Below are positions 52,842 through 62,186 of a stretch of DNA of 64,000 nt, in pieces; within the stretch, counting starts at the first letter, position 1, and every line of letters begins with the position of its first letter. Source of the stretch: Phormidium tenue FACHB-886 (lineage in GTDB: Bacteria > Cyanobacteriota > Cyanobacteriia > Elainellales > Elainellaceae); the NCBI RefSeq assembly GCF_014764505.1, contig NZ_JACXWX010000001.1, positions 124,001 through 188,000 on the forward strand. The letters are read 5' to 3'. The notes below the pieces were generated by a model. It did not search any database. It saw nothing but the letters and a program-made list of their open reading frames with translations, and had not been told where the DNA came from. A program made the translations under genes and the position numbers.

Positions 52842-53597
52842 TTACACGCTATCTGGGTCTTCCCCTAGCGATCGCAGCCGTTCCGCCAGCCGTTCTGCTC
52901 TCAGTCGCTCTTGTTCTGCCCTTTGGCGCTCTTGTTCTGCCCTTTGGCGCTCCTGCTCAGCCCTCAGCCGCTCCTGTCCCAGCAATGCTTCTGCCTGCTG
53001 CCGAGCGATCGTCTCCTGCCGCAGCGCCTCAACTAGCTCATTCGATGCCAGCAGTTTTTCTCCGGTATCTTCTCGGTGGAATGCAATCAAGGAGCCATCA
53101 ACCCGCAACTGCAGGCGCAGCGGCTGACTGCGACCATCAGCGATCGGCACGTAGGCTTCCCCCTGTAGCCGATAGCCCCGCAGCTTCTCGGGAATCCACT
53201 CGCCTTTAGGGTCAAACTGCCAGTATTCGTTGACCTCTAGGCTTTCGTACAGGTTCTTTTTCACCGTCTCGTCCTGATCTCTCGTCCCCGCAGAGGTAAT
53301 TTCAAAGATTACTGCCGGGACCTGTCCTTCTTCCCAGGTTTTGTAGTTGTCACGGGCACCAGACGGCACATCAAAGACCACCATAATGTCTGGTGCAACT
53401 CTAAGCTTCGGGAAGCCTTGGGCATAATACAAAAATTGATCGGCGAGGACGATCGCCTGCTGATTTTCCAGGTAGTTCCGCAAAACAACCACCGCATTGA
53501 TGATGGCATCAACGTGAACCGAAGTTTCTGCCAAAGGTTCACCGTCCGAGCTAGGGTAAACAACTCCGGGCTTGTGCGAAGGCAGGAGCGAAGCCAT
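52842..53597 (-). CDS. Uma2 (DUF820) family protein with coiled-coil tail
   Basis: A 251-residue protein of the Uma2 family, a PD-(D/E)XK nuclease-like fold that is highly expanded in cyanobacteria. The core has VAPDIMVVFDVP (Asp about 71), AVIFEITSAGTRDQD (Glu about 98) and a following Lys (TVKKNLYESL), forming the nuclease-like site. The last 60 residues are a charged coiled coil of repeated RAEQERQ units encoded by 21-base DNA repeats. The biological role of Uma2 proteins is not settled. It is convergent with the ROK gene, and the gap to prfC is 80 bases. Confidence 0.88.
   Translation of the reverse strand: MASLLPSHKPGVVYPSSDGEPLAETSVHVDAIINAVVVLRNYLENQQAIVLADQFLYYAQGFPKLRVAPDIMVVFDVPSGARDNYKTWEEGQVPAVIFEITSAGTRDQDETVKKNLYESLEVNEYWQFDPKGEWIPEKLRGYRLQGEAYVPIADGRSQPLRLQLRVDGSLIAFHREDTGEKLLASNELVEALRQETIARQQAEALLGQERLRAEQERQRAEQERQRAEQERLRAERLAERLRSLGEDPDSV
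52885..52982. repeat. 21-bp tandem repeats in Uma2 gene
   Basis: Two exact 21-base units (52906-52926 and 52927-52947) are flanked by diverged copies. They encode the heptad-like RAEQERQ coiled-coil units of the surrounding gene. Confidence 0.85.
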
Positions 53598-53677
53598 AGG
53601 TTCAGATGAAGTAGCTGGCTTAATCTTAGCGGAAGGGCGTCAGCAAGCAATATATTCTAATTTCTACAGTCCAGCTT

Positions 53678-55306
53678 TTACAGCGACTCTGGTTCCTGCC
53701 CAGACACCACTGGCGCAACGGAGCGCAGCTGCAACTCTGGGTGTTCTCCTTCCACCTGCTGACAGTTCCACTCATTACGGAACAGCAGCACCGGACGACC
53801 CCAGCTGTCTTTGACGGTGACGGTATTGAACAAACGACCGACTTTTTCGATCGCCTCCCAGCCCCCTTCTACCCAGCGCGCCACGCTGTAAGGCAACTGT
53901 TCAAGCAAGGTTTCAACGCCATACTCGTTCTGCAGGCGGAACTGCACTACTTCAAACTGAAGTTGCCCAACGGCAGCCAAGATCGGATCGCGCTTGGCCT
54001 CATCGACCGAGTACATGATTTGCACCGCTCCTTCTTCGCGCAGTTCACTAACCCCTTTGCGGAACTGCTTGAACTTGGAAGGGTTGGGATTTCTGAGATA
54101 GGCAAACAGCTCTGGCGAGAACATGGGAATGCCTTCGTATTCCAAGCGTTTGCCGTTGTAGATTGTGTCGCCGATCGCAAACACGCCCGGATTATTTAAG
54201 CCAATCACATCGCCCGGAAAAGCCTCTGTCAGCGATTCCCGGTCTTGCCCAAACAGCTTTTGCGGATGCGACAGCCGCACCGTTTTGCCCGATCGAGCGT
54301 GGTTAACCACCATGTCTTTCTCAAATTTGCCGGAGCAAACACGAATAAAGGCGATTCGATCGCGGTGCTTCGGGTCCATGTTGGCTTGCAGCTTGAAGAC
54401 AAAGCCGGAAAACTCAGGATAGGACGGCTCAATTTCTCCTACGGTGCTGCGTCGAGAACCGGGCTTGAGGGCAAAGTCCAAGAAAGAGTTTAAAAACAGC
54501 TCAACCCCAAAGTTGGTCATAGCGCTGCCAAAGAACACAGGGGTCAGCTTGCCCTCATGCACCAAGTCCAGATCAAACTCTGTGCCTGCAATATCCAGCA
54601 GCTCAAGGTCCTCTTTCAGCTTGTAGTAAAGGTCTTGCTCTAGCAAGTCCTCAATACGCGGATCGCCCAAATCAATGACCGTATCGACGGCTTCCTTACT
54701 GCCGTGCGCCGATCGCTCAAACAGGTGAATCTGCCGAGTGCGCCGATCATACACGCCTTTGAAGCGATCGCCCATGCCAATGGGCCAATTCACCGCGTAA
54801 GTCTGCAAGCCTAACTCTCGCTCAATTTCATCCATCAGCTCAAACGGATCACGCCCAGGGCGATCGAGCTTGTTGAAGAAAGTGAAGATCGGAATGCCAC
54901 GCATCCGACAAACTTCAAACAGCTTGCGGGTCTGTGGCTCCAAACCTTTAGCGGCATCTTCCAGCATCACCGCATTATCAGCAGCAGCGAGGGTGCGGTA
55001 AGTGTCTTCACTAAAGTCTTGGTGTCCTGGCGTGTCCAGCAGATTGATCCAGAAATCGCTGTATTGGAACTGCAGCACGGTGGAAGTGATTGAGATACCG
55101 CGCTGCTGCTCCATCGCCATCCAGTCAGAGGTGACATGGCGCTGCGCCCGCCGCGCCTTCACCGCTCCTGCTTCATGAATGGCACCTCCGTAGAGCAGCA
55201 GCTTTTCGGTTAGCGTCGTTTTTCCAGCATCTGGGTGGGAGATAATCGCGAAGTTGCGTCGTTTTGTAACAGCAATTTGCAGCTCGTCGAGAAGTTCAGT
55301 GGACAT
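53678..55306 (-). CDS. prfC: Peptide chain release factor 3
   Basis: A 542-residue translational GTPase that recycles release factors 1 and 2 from the ribosome after termination. G1 is [10 protein letters not shown] (about 22-31), the switch I region RGISITS is near 68-74, G3 is DTPGHQDF (about 89-96) and G4 is NKLDRPG (about 143-149). The long domain 2-3 sequence with [22 protein letters not shown] is typical of RF3 rather than EF-G. The start MSTELLDEL is chosen because the 25 upstream codons are not family-like. It is monocistronic, in tandem with ntcA upstream. Confidence 0.96.
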   Translation of the reverse strand: MSTELLDELQIAVTKRRNFAIISHPDAGKTTLTEKLLLYGGAIHEAGAVKARRAQRHVTSDWMAMEQQRGISITSTVLQFQYSDFWINLLDTPGHQDFSEDTYRTLAAADNAVMLEDAAKGLEPQTRKLFEVCRMRGIPIFTFFNKLDRPGRDPFELMDEIERELGLQTYAVNWPIGMGDRFKGVYDRRTRQIHLFERSAHGSKEAVDTVIDLGDPRIEDLLEQDLYYKLKEDLELLDIAGTEFDLDLVHEGKLTPVFFGSAMTNFGVELFLNSFLDFALKPGSRRSTVGEIEPSYPEFSGFVFKLQANMDPKHRDRIAFIRVCSGKFEKDMVVNHARSGKTVRLSHPQKLFGQDRESLTEAFPGDVIGLNNPGVFAIGDTIYNGKRLEYEGIPMFSPELFAYLRNPNPSKFKQFRKGVSELREEGAVQIMYSVDEAKRDPILAAVGQLQFEVVQFRLQNEYGVETLLEQLPYSVARWVEGGWEAIEKVGRLFNTVTVKDSWGRPVLLFRNEWNCQQVEGEHPELQLRSVAPVVSGQEPESL

Positions 55307-55461
55307 GCTTTGAGAACAGGAGGACAGACCTTCATTATAGAATTCAAGGCTAACAAAGGGGCGGCAGGCTCCGCTCACCACTCCTCAACGCAGCCCCTAT
55401 TTCTGATTGCATAAAACGTCAAGCTAGGCTTAGATAACCTTAAAGCTTGGGTGAATTAAGC

Positions 55462-56133
55462 TTAGGTAAATTGCTGGCTTAATGTCACCGGGTTGTGAAC
55501 CGTAATTTTTTTCTTGTGAATCGAGATCATCTTGTCCTGGCGCAGATCGCCCAGCAGCCGTGTCACCGTTACACGCGTTGAACCGATGGCTTCTGCGATC
55601 GCCTGATGCGAGAGTTTGAGATCAATCGTGATACCATCAGAAGTCGGAATCCCAAAATCGCGGCAGAGAATTAGCAAAAAGCTGACTAGCCGCGACCCCA
55701 TATCTCGATGTGCCAGAGTCTCAATCATCATTTCTGTCTGCAAGATGCGAGAGGACAGCCCCTGCAGCATAATCATCGACAGGTCTGGATTGTCTTTCAG
55801 AGCTTTTTCAACCTGCTCAATGGGGATCGAGAGCAGCTCAGTGGGTGTGAAGGCGACAGCATGATAGAAGCGATCAGCTCTCTGCCCCGTGATCAGCGAC
55901 AGTACCCCGAAGACACTGTTCTCTCGCAGTAGAGCAACGGTTATCTCTTCGCCAGCTTCGTAGACTCTAGAAAGTTTAACGGCACCCTTCATCAAGAAAT
56001 AGACGCGCTCTGCAGGGTCGCCTGGGAAGAAAATTGTTTTACCACGTTCATAGGTTTCGACAACGGGTGGGAAGGCACTACCACTAATTTGGCGAAATAC
56101 ATTTGCTAATGGTCGATCCTGTGCCACTACCAT
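55462..56133 (-). CDS. ntcA: Global nitrogen regulator NtcA
   Basis: A 223-residue CRP-family transcription factor that activates nitrogen-assimilation genes when 2-oxoglutarate rises. The sensor domain shows [30 protein letters not shown] and [23 protein letters not shown]. The long dimer helix is near 113-140, and the helix-turn-helix [24 protein letters not shown] near 176-199 binds GTA-N8-TAC sites. The start [15 protein letters not shown] gives exactly the usual family length, so the 12-residue longer frame was rejected. A canonical NtcA site lies about 160 bases upstream, suggesting autoregulation. Confidence 0.97.
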   Translation of the reverse strand: MVVAQDRPLANVFRQISGSAFPPVVETYERGKTIFFPGDPAERVYFLMKGAVKLSRVYEAGEEITVALLRENSVFGVLSLITGQRADRFYHAVAFTPTELLSIPIEQVEKALKDNPDLSMIMLQGLSSRILQTEMMIETLAHRDMGSRLVSFLLILCRDFGIPTSDGITIDLKLSHQAIAEAIGSTRVTVTRLLGDLRQDKMISIHKKKITVHNPVTLSQQFT

Positions 56134-56261
56134 ACCTCTATTCCCAGCCTGTGCATTCAAGATGTGCAAGAGCGTTCGTCAGATTATGCAAGAGATCTTC
56201 CCCACTGATAACGCTAATCAATACTGTCATCGCTGATCTGTGATAAAACTCTGACTTTCAA

Positions 56262-56267
56262 ACACTA
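56262..56267 (-). promoter_or_regulatory. Candidate -10 element for NtcA-activated ntcA promoter
   Basis: Read on the minus strand, TAGTGT (TA-N3-T) begins 24 bases downstream of the NtcA box, close to the 22-base spacing of class II NtcA promoters. Transcription would start about 130 bases before the ntcA start codon. Confidence 0.4.
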
Positions 56268-56291
56268 AACTTAACTTTGCCACAGTTTTTT

Positions 56292-56305
56292 GTAGTATGC
56301 GCTAC
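56292..56305. promoter_or_regulatory. NtcA binding site (GTA-N8-TAC)
   Basis: GTAGTATGCGCTAC matches the consensus GTA-N8-TAC exactly. It lies about 160 bases before ntcA and about 350 before fabI. Autoregulation of ntcA through such a box is known in other cyanobacteria. Confidence 0.72.
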
Positions 56306-56656
56306 ACAAAGCTCATCAAACCCTTTAATCCTGTGAATCTTAGCAAAGACTTAAAGTTTTCTGCTCCACCTTAGAAAAATCTCATTCTTACTTCATTACT
56401 AAAGTCTTCTGTTCGTCTCTTTTTACCAGCTTCCTCTTCACACTTTGATATCAACTTGATATCATCAGCAACACGGGATAAATTACTTTAGCCCTAATAA
56501 CGGAGTAGCCTATTAGCTCACTCTAAAGCGCAACCAACTCCCACTTTTCCATACCTCCTCCACCGAAGCGAGCCCGTAGAAGCAAGCGAAATCTTTCTAT
56601 GCGTCCCCGTTTTTCAGTATTCTCCTAGATGCGCTATCGCTTAAGAGAAGTCTGCC

Positions 56657-57433
56657 ATGTTAAACCTAACCGGAAAGAACGCCTTGGTTACAGGCATTGC
56701 CAATAATCGATCGATCGCCTGGGGAATTACCCAGCAGCTTCATGCTGCCGGAGCCAATATCGGGGTTACCTACTTACCAGACGACAAGGGACGGTTTGAG
56801 AAGAAAGTAGCAGAATTGGTGGAACCACTACAGCCAACTCTTTTTTTACCCTGTAATGTGCAAGACGATGCCCAAGTAGAGGCAACATTCAACACTGTCC
56901 AGGACAAATGGGGCAGATTGGATATCCTGATCCATTGCCTTGCATTTGCTAGTAAAGAAGCGCTAAGCGGTGATTTTAGCAGCGTTTCTCGTCAAGATTT
57001 TGCTCAGGCAATCGAGGTCAGTGCTTTTTCACTGCTCAGCCTCAGTCGCGCAGCAAAGCCGCTGATGACTGAAGGTGGCAGCATTTTAACATTAACTTAC
57101 CTTGGAGGGGTACGGGTCATCCCCAATTACAACACAATGGGGATCGCCAAAGCCGCTTTAGAGATGAACGTTCGCTATCTCGCCTCTGAGATGGGGTCTC
57201 AGAAGGTAAGGGTTAACGGCATTTCAGCAGGTCCAATCCGCACATTGGCTTCGTCTGCGGTGGGCGGTATCCTGGACATGATTCACCATGTTGAGAAAGT
57301 AGCACCCTTACAGCGCACCGTTACGCAGGAAGAAGTTGGCAATGCCGCCGCTTTCCTCTGTAGCGATCTAGCAAGCGGCATTACCGGACAAATTTTGTAT
57401 GTCGATGCAGGCTACGAGATCATGGGCATGTAG
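56657..57433 (+). CDS. fabI: Enoyl-[acyl-carrier-protein] reductase (NADH)
   Basis: A 258-residue cytoplasmic short-chain-dehydrogenase-like enzyme that performs the last reduction of each fatty-acid elongation cycle. The nucleotide-binding VTGIANNRSIAWGIT (about 12-26) is the FabI-specific form of the glycine motif. The acyl-substrate loop ILTLTYLGGVRVIPNYNTMGIAKAALE (about 143-169) contains the catalytic Tyr and Lys of the Y-x6-K pattern. VRVNGISAGPIRTLAS and the C-terminal ITGQILYVDAGYEIMGM complete the family. It is divergent from ntcA, and a hairpin follows its stop. Confidence 0.96.
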   Translation: MLNLTGKNALVTGIANNRSIAWGITQQLHAAGANIGVTYLPDDKGRFEKKVAELVEPLQPTLFLPCNVQDDAQVEATFNTVQDKWGRLDILIHCLAFASKEALSGDFSSVSRQDFAQAIEVSAFSLLSLSRAAKPLMTEGGSILTLTYLGGVRVIPNYNTMGIAKAALEMNVRYLASEMGSQKVRVNGISAGPIRTLASSAVGGILDMIHHVEKVAPLQRTVTQEEVGNAAAFLCSDLASGITGQILYVDAGYEIMGM

Positions 57434-57473
57434 CGGGGCATGGAGTGAGCACGTAGCGGACACGTAGCGCAGA

Positions 57474-57509
57474 AGCCTTGAGCGCGTTCAAGGCTGAACG
57501 CTCAAGGCT
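57474..57509 (+). terminator. Hairpin after fabI
   Basis: An 11-bp inverted repeat (agccttgagcg / cgctcaaggct) with a 14-base loop, without a clear T run, between convergent fabI and the broken hydrolase. Confidence 0.45.
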
Positions 57510-57521
57510 GAATGCTCAGCT

Positions 57522-58335
57522 CTAAACCAAGTGCCGCCCAAAGAATGCCAAGGTCATTTCCCACGCTTCTTCAGCAGCAGCAGGGTCGTAATTCTCGCGA
57601 CGATCGCTAAAAAACCCATGCCCTGCGTTGGGAGATAAGTTAATGACGTAGCGTTTTTTCGCACTTGATAGCGCAAGCGCTACCCGTTCGTGTTCATCTG
57701 CAGCAATTAGCGAATCCTCCGCTCCATACATCAGCATAATTGGCGCCTGCATTGCTGGAGTTTAGTCCAACAGCTCTTTGAGATCGAGAGGATTTGGGCG
57801 GGCTGAAATACCAGCGCCATAGAAAGAAACAGCCGCCTTTAGCTTGTCAGCATGAACAGCGTTAGCAAGATAAACAAGCCGTCCGCCCATGCAAAAACCG
57901 ATCGTTCAACAATATTGGGTTTGACTTCCTCTTGCTGTGCTAAAAACCCTAGCCCTTTGCCGAACTCTGCCATCACTGTGTCATCGCTGAGGCTCTTGAG
58001 CTTGGCAACTGCCCCATTCGTATCTGTGTAGGCAAAAGTCTCACCGTAGAAATAGTCAGGTGCAAGGGCAGCGTAACCTGCTTGGGAAAGGCGATCGCAA
58101 ATGCTTTTTACATAATTTTCAAGCCAAAAGCTTCCATCTGCACAATGACCGCAGGAACGAAACCTGCCCCAGCCAGACGGCTGTAGTAGCCTTTGAGGTC
58201 GCCCGCTAGCGTTACCATCTCCCCAGAAACTTCGCCTGTAGAAGTTGGGGCTGCGGCAAGCGTTGTGCTTGCCTGCATCCATAGAGGTGCCAAGGCAACG
58301 CCTGAAGAGGCAAATAATAAATCACGTCTTTTCAT
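57522..58335 (-). pseudogene. Broken dienelactone hydrolase family gene
   Basis: Three reading-frame pieces together encode one secreted dienelactone-hydrolase-like protein. The N-terminal piece (from 58335) has a Tat/Sec-like signal peptide (MKRRDLLFASSGVALAP). The frame shifts near 58112, where the middle piece continues ENYVKSICDRLSQAGYAALAPDYFYG. It shifts again near 57890, where GFCMGGRLVYLANAVHADKL with the nucleophile Cys appears. An in-frame TAA at 57762-57764 then interrupts before MQAPIMLMYG and the C-terminal His motif NAGHGFF. Three separate lesions make it very likely a pseudogene rather than a sequencing error, although errors at the two frameshifts cannot be excluded. Confidence 0.85.
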
Positions 58336-58486
58336 GGGTCACCTAATCGCTGTAGCTAGGGTAGAGGAAGATTTTACCCCCTTCAGGTATCGCTTCTCAC
58401 CACCAAGCCGCTAGGATTGCTACAATCTGCCTAATCCATCTGCTTTAGGTTAGTGTCGCCATCCTATTTGCGACTTTTGTAACGCC

Positions 58487-60409
58487 ATGACAGACCCCAT
58501 CCTCGATGTTCGCAATCTTCAAGTTCAGTTTCAAACTGACGATCGCATCATTAAAGCCGTAGACGGTGTTTCGTTCCAGGTCGAACGTGGACAAACGCTA
58601 GGAATTGTGGGGGAGTCAGGCTCAGGGAAGTCCGTGACATCACTCGCGGTAATGGGGCTAATCCCCAATCCACCGGGGCGCATCACCAGCGGTGAGATTT
58701 GGTTTAAAGCAGAAGGAGCAGACCCGCCGCTAGATTTGGTAACCCTGCCGCCTCAGAAAATGCAGCGGTATCGCGGCGGCAAAGTCTCCATGATTTTTCA
58801 GGAGCCGCTTAGCTCGCTCAACCCGGTTTACACCTGTGGCTTTCAGCTCACAGAAGCCATTCGTCAGCACGAACCCACGATCGCCCCTGCTGAATCTCGA
58901 CGGCGAGCGATCAATTTGCTGCAAGAGGTGAAACTGCTGCCCAGCGATGAAGTGCTTCGGAAAAATTACATTGAGCTTTGCCATAAGAAAAGCGCAGCCA
59001 AGGCTGCTCCATCAGAGCGCGACATCGCCCAGTGGATTAGTCAGCAGAAACATGCGCTTTTAGAGCGCTATCCACATGAGCTGTCGGGTGGACAGATTCA
59101 GCGAGTAATGATTGCAATGGCAATTAGCTGCAATCCGGTTCTGCTGATTGCCGATGAGCCGACAACGGCGTTAGACGTAACCGTGCAAGCAACAATTCTG
59201 GATTTGCTGCGAGAGCTGCGCGATCGGCGGGGCATGTCGATTATGTTCATTACGCATGATTTAGGCATCATTGCCGAAATTGCTGACTCGGTGGCAGTGA
59301 TGTACCAAGGTAGGATCGTAGAGTATGGCTCAGTCTGGCAAATCTTCTCCAACCCCCAGCACCCCTACACCAAAGGCTTGCTGGCTTGCCGACCGCAGCC
59401 CGGTCATCGCATGAAGTATTTGCCAACGGTGGCAGACTTTATGGAGGTTGTGGAGTCTCCAACCGATGAACTTGTAATTCGAGAGCGCATTATGACTCCG
59501 GAGCAGGTCATGCGTTTCAGCACTGAGCTTAGCTCCTCGGAAATCAATCAGCGCATGGCAAATTTTGAGCAGCAAGCCCCACTGCTATCGGTTGAAAATC
59601 TGCAAGTCCGCTACCCAGTGCGCGGCATTTTTGGACAGACGCAAAGCTATGTCATGGCGGTAGACGGGGTCTCGTTTCAGGTTGCTCCGGGTGAAACGCT
59701 GGGGCTGGTGGGCGAGTCGGGCTGCGGCAAAACGACGCTGGCGCGCACCCTGCTGCACCTGATCAAGCCGTCTGCTGGCAGAATCATATTTGATGGAGCC
59801 GATGTGACGCAGATCTCAGGAAGCCGCCTGCGCCACCTGCGCCGCGACATGCAAATTATTTTCCAGGATCCGTTTAGCTCGCTTGATCCCCGAATCAACA
59901 TCGGCGAGGCAATTTTAGAGCCGCTGAAAATTCATGGCGTGGGCAATAGCCGCCGCACTCAGCTAGAGCGAGTTTCTTATTTGCTCGATCGCGTTGGGCT
60001 AAATCCTTCCTGCCGCAACCGCTATCCTCATGAGTTTTCGGGTGGGCAACGGCAGCGGATTTGCATTGCCCGCTCGCTGGCGCTCAATCCCAAATTCATT
60101 ATTTGCGATGAGTCGGTTTCGGCATTGGATGTATCAGTGCAGGCGCAGGTCTTAAATCTGCTAAAAGAGCTTCAAGAAGAGTTCAAGCTGACCTACATCT
60201 TCATCTCGCACGATCTGAGCGTGGTCAAGTTTATGAGCGATCGCATTATGGTGATGAATTGCGGCAAGATTGAGGAAATTGGCGCTGCCGAGCGGATCTA
60301 CCGCCAGCCACAGCAGGCATACACACGCCAGCTTATTGATGCCATTCCGGTAGGAAGCTTGGATGTGATCCGCGATCGGCAGACACAGCGAGGATTTGCT
60401 ATTAACTAG
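58487..60409 (+). CDS. Oligopeptide-type ABC transporter ATPase, two fused domains
   Basis: A 640-residue cytoplasmic protein with two nucleotide-binding domains of the peptide/nickel importer family (DppD plus DppF in one chain, like GsiA). The first domain has Walker A GESGSGKS (about 43-50), signature LSGGQIQR (about 199) and Walker B LLIADEPTTALD. The second has GESGCGKT (about 410), FSGGQRQR (about 518) and IICDESVSALD, in which the usual Asp-Glu-Pro reads DES. The oligopeptide-specific C-terminal extension of each half (HPYTKGLL, QQAYTRQLIDAIP) is seen. No permease is adjacent; the DppC-like gene at 50.9 kb is a possible partner. Confidence 0.94.
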   Translation: MTDPILDVRNLQVQFQTDDRIIKAVDGVSFQVERGQTLGIVGESGSGKSVTSLAVMGLIPNPPGRITSGEIWFKAEGADPPLDLVTLPPQKMQRYRGGKVSMIFQEPLSSLNPVYTCGFQLTEAIRQHEPTIAPAESRRRAINLLQEVKLLPSDEVLRKNYIELCHKKSAAKAAPSERDIAQWISQQKHALLERYPHELSGGQIQRVMIAMAISCNPVLLIADEPTTALDVTVQATILDLLRELRDRRGMSIMFITHDLGIIAEIADSVAVMYQGRIVEYGSVWQIFSNPQHPYTKGLLACRPQPGHRMKYLPTVADFMEVVESPTDELVIRERIMTPEQVMRFSTELSSSEINQRMANFEQQAPLLSVENLQVRYPVRGIFGQTQSYVMAVDGVSFQVAPGETLGLVGESGCGKTTLARTLLHLIKPSAGRIIFDGADVTQISGSRLRHLRRDMQIIFQDPFSSLDPRINIGEAILEPLKIHGVGNSRRTQLERVSYLLDRVGLNPSCRNRYPHEFSGGQRQRICIARSLALNPKFIICDESVSALDVSVQAQVLNLLKELQEEFKLTYIFISHDLSVVKFMSDRIMVMNCGKIEEIGAAERIYRQPQQAYTRQLIDAIPVGSLDVIRDRQTQRGFAIN

Positions 60410-60518
60410 CTAGCTGCACAGCAAATCTCAACAAGCCATCCTCAGTAACGCGCCAACAGAAAAAAGTGCGCCATGGCACTGCCCAACGCACTTCCCAACC
60501 GCTTAAAAAAGCAAGACT

Positions 60519-60869
60519 TTAAAGCCCTGGAATGTTTAGCCCTTCCGTTAGTGCTTCCATCTTGCCTCTCATAGTGGCAGTAGATTTGTTGTAGGCGTCT
60601 TTCATGGCAGCCGTCACCAAGTCAGACAAAACTTCTGCACCTTCCCCCAAAACATCCGGCGAGATCTCAACCCGACGAGGCTCTTGGTTGCCGCTCAAAA
60701 TAACCTTGACCAAGCCACCGCCTGCTTCGCCTTCGATCTCCATGACCTCAAGCTCTTCCTGCAGCTTTTTCGCGCCTTCTTGCACCTGCTGCGCTTTCTT
60801 AAAGGCATCGGTCAGCTCTTTCATTTTGCCAAGACCGAACCCAAAGCCTTGTCCTTGTCCTTTTGACAT
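60519..60869 (-). CDS. ebfC: YbaB/EbfC nucleoid-associated protein
   Basis: A 116-residue small DNA-binding protein of the YbaB/EbfC family, which forms dimers and coats the nucleoid. The core shows [42 protein letters not shown] and [12 protein letters not shown], with the usual helix-strand-helix order. The N-terminus ([15 protein letters not shown]) is Gly/Gln-rich. It lies 159 bases downstream of murB, and the murC-murB-ebfC order is common in cyanobacteria, suggesting one transcription unit. Confidence 0.93.
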   Translation of the reverse strand: MSKGQGQGFGFGLGKMKELTDAFKKAQQVQEGAKKLQEELEVMEIEGEAGGGLVKVILSGNQEPRRVEISPDVLGEGAEVLSDLVTAAMKDAYNKSTATMRGKMEALTEGLNIPGL

Positions 60870-61028
60870 AATTTCCCTGCTATTGTGCGTTGAAACTAGC
60901 CTAACAATCTTAGCCCACTCTGCGGAGGGTGATGTTCCAGACGAGTTGCTTCTTTCTAAGAGATATTTCGTTAAAATCTACGGCTTTCTAGCCAGTTCCC
61001 GCTTGCCACAGCCCCTTGAGAAGGACTT

Positions 61029-62066
61029 CTACGCAGGCTGAAACTCACCCAACATTTTGACTTCTGGCTCCAGACACAGTGACCAGTTCTGCTCAACTTT
61101 TTGCTGGATATGCTGAATCAGCTGAAAAATATCAGTGGCTGTTGCGCCACCGCAGTTAAGAATAAAATTGGCATGACGCTGAGCAATTTGAGCACCACCA
61201 ATTTGATAGCCCTTCAGCCCCGTTTGCTCAATCAGCCACCCTGCCTTATAAGGCGTTGGGTTACGAAAAACGCTGCCGCAGCTAGGCAAGTGATAGGGCT
61301 GCGTGGTGCGGCGCTGATTCATGTGGATGGTTGTGGATGCTATCAGCGCTTCTGGTTCATTGCCTGGCTGCAGTTGAAACGTTGCCTGCGTCACGAGCCG
61401 CACAGCCTGCGGAGCAGAGGTATGGGTATTGGGCTGTAAGTTGGAAGTCCGGTAGCTGAATTCTAGCTGCTGAGGCGTCCAGATTTGGGTTGAGCCATCG
61501 CCCATTAGCGTATGGGCATCCACCAGAATGTCAGCCGTGCAGGACTGGTGCGCACCCGCATTCATAACAACGGCTCCCCCAACTGTCCCCGGAATCCCGA
61601 CTGCCCACTCTAAGCCGCTCCAACCCCGCTCAGCCGCTTGCCATGCTAACCGAGCGATCGGCTCCCCTGCTGCTGCAGTAAGCTGACCAGTTTTTTCATC
61701 AAAGTGAGTGTGGCGCAGGTAGCGGGTGCAAATCACCAGTCCAGGAAGCCCTTGATCACTAATCAACAGATTGCTTCCTGCTCCCAAAAGTGTGATTGGC
61801 AGACCTTGAGTTTTTGCCCACTCTAGGCTTGCCTGCAAGTCTTCGGTGCGGCGGGGTGCCATGTAAAGCTCTGCAGGCCCACCTACTTTAAATGAAGTGA
61901 GGGTAGTCAAGGGCACTTGGGGTTTAATCAAACAGTCTGTTCCAGGAATGCGAATGGGCTGTAGAGTCTTGCCGATCGGGATAGACCGTGACGCGTTCAC
62001 CAGCGCAGCTTTAGCTCTTCCGGTAGAAGAAGCGTGAGTCGTCAGGGAGTCTTTGGAGAGAGTCAT
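61029..62066 (-). CDS. murB: UDP-N-acetylenolpyruvoylglucosamine reductase
   Basis: A 345-residue cytoplasmic FAD enzyme that completes UDP-N-acetylmuramic acid for peptidoglycan. The FAD-binding motifs TSFKVGGPAELY (about 57-68), LGAGSNLLISDQGLPGLVI and VGIPGTVGGAVVMNAGAH (about 155-172) are present. The catalytic Ser lies in SCGSVFRNP (about 263) and the Glu near the C-terminus in LEPEVKMLG. The first 35 residues are a polar extension. It lies 120 bases downstream of murC on the same strand. Confidence 0.96.
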   Translation of the reverse strand: MTLSKDSLTTHASSTGRAKAALVNASRSIPIGKTLQPIRIPGTDCLIKPQVPLTTLTSFKVGGPAELYMAPRRTEDLQASLEWAKTQGLPITLLGAGSNLLISDQGLPGLVICTRYLRHTHFDEKTGQLTAAAGEPIARLAWQAAERGWSGLEWAVGIPGTVGGAVVMNAGAHQSCTADILVDAHTLMGDGSTQIWTPQQLEFSYRTSNLQPNTHTSAPQAVRLVTQATFQLQPGNEPEALIASTTIHMNQRRTTQPYHLPSCGSVFRNPTPYKAGWLIEQTGLKGYQIGGAQIAQRHANFILNCGGATATDIFQLIQHIQQKVEQNWSLCLEPEVKMLGEFQPA

Positions 62067-62186
62067 GATCTTACAGGTTCAAAAATGCTTTAATTTATGG
62101 CGTGAACTGTAGCGAATCGAAATAGGGGAAATGGAGCATTTAGAAGGGTTCGAGCTGGACTTGCCAATGCAGCCAGTAGCGCACGG

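Larger units (their letters stand above)
56134..56656. other. Divergent ntcA-fabI control region
   Basis: About 520 bases between the divergently transcribed ntcA and fabI. It contains the annotated NtcA box near 56300. The rest is AT-rich and shows no coding frame or RNA family. Confidence 0.6.
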
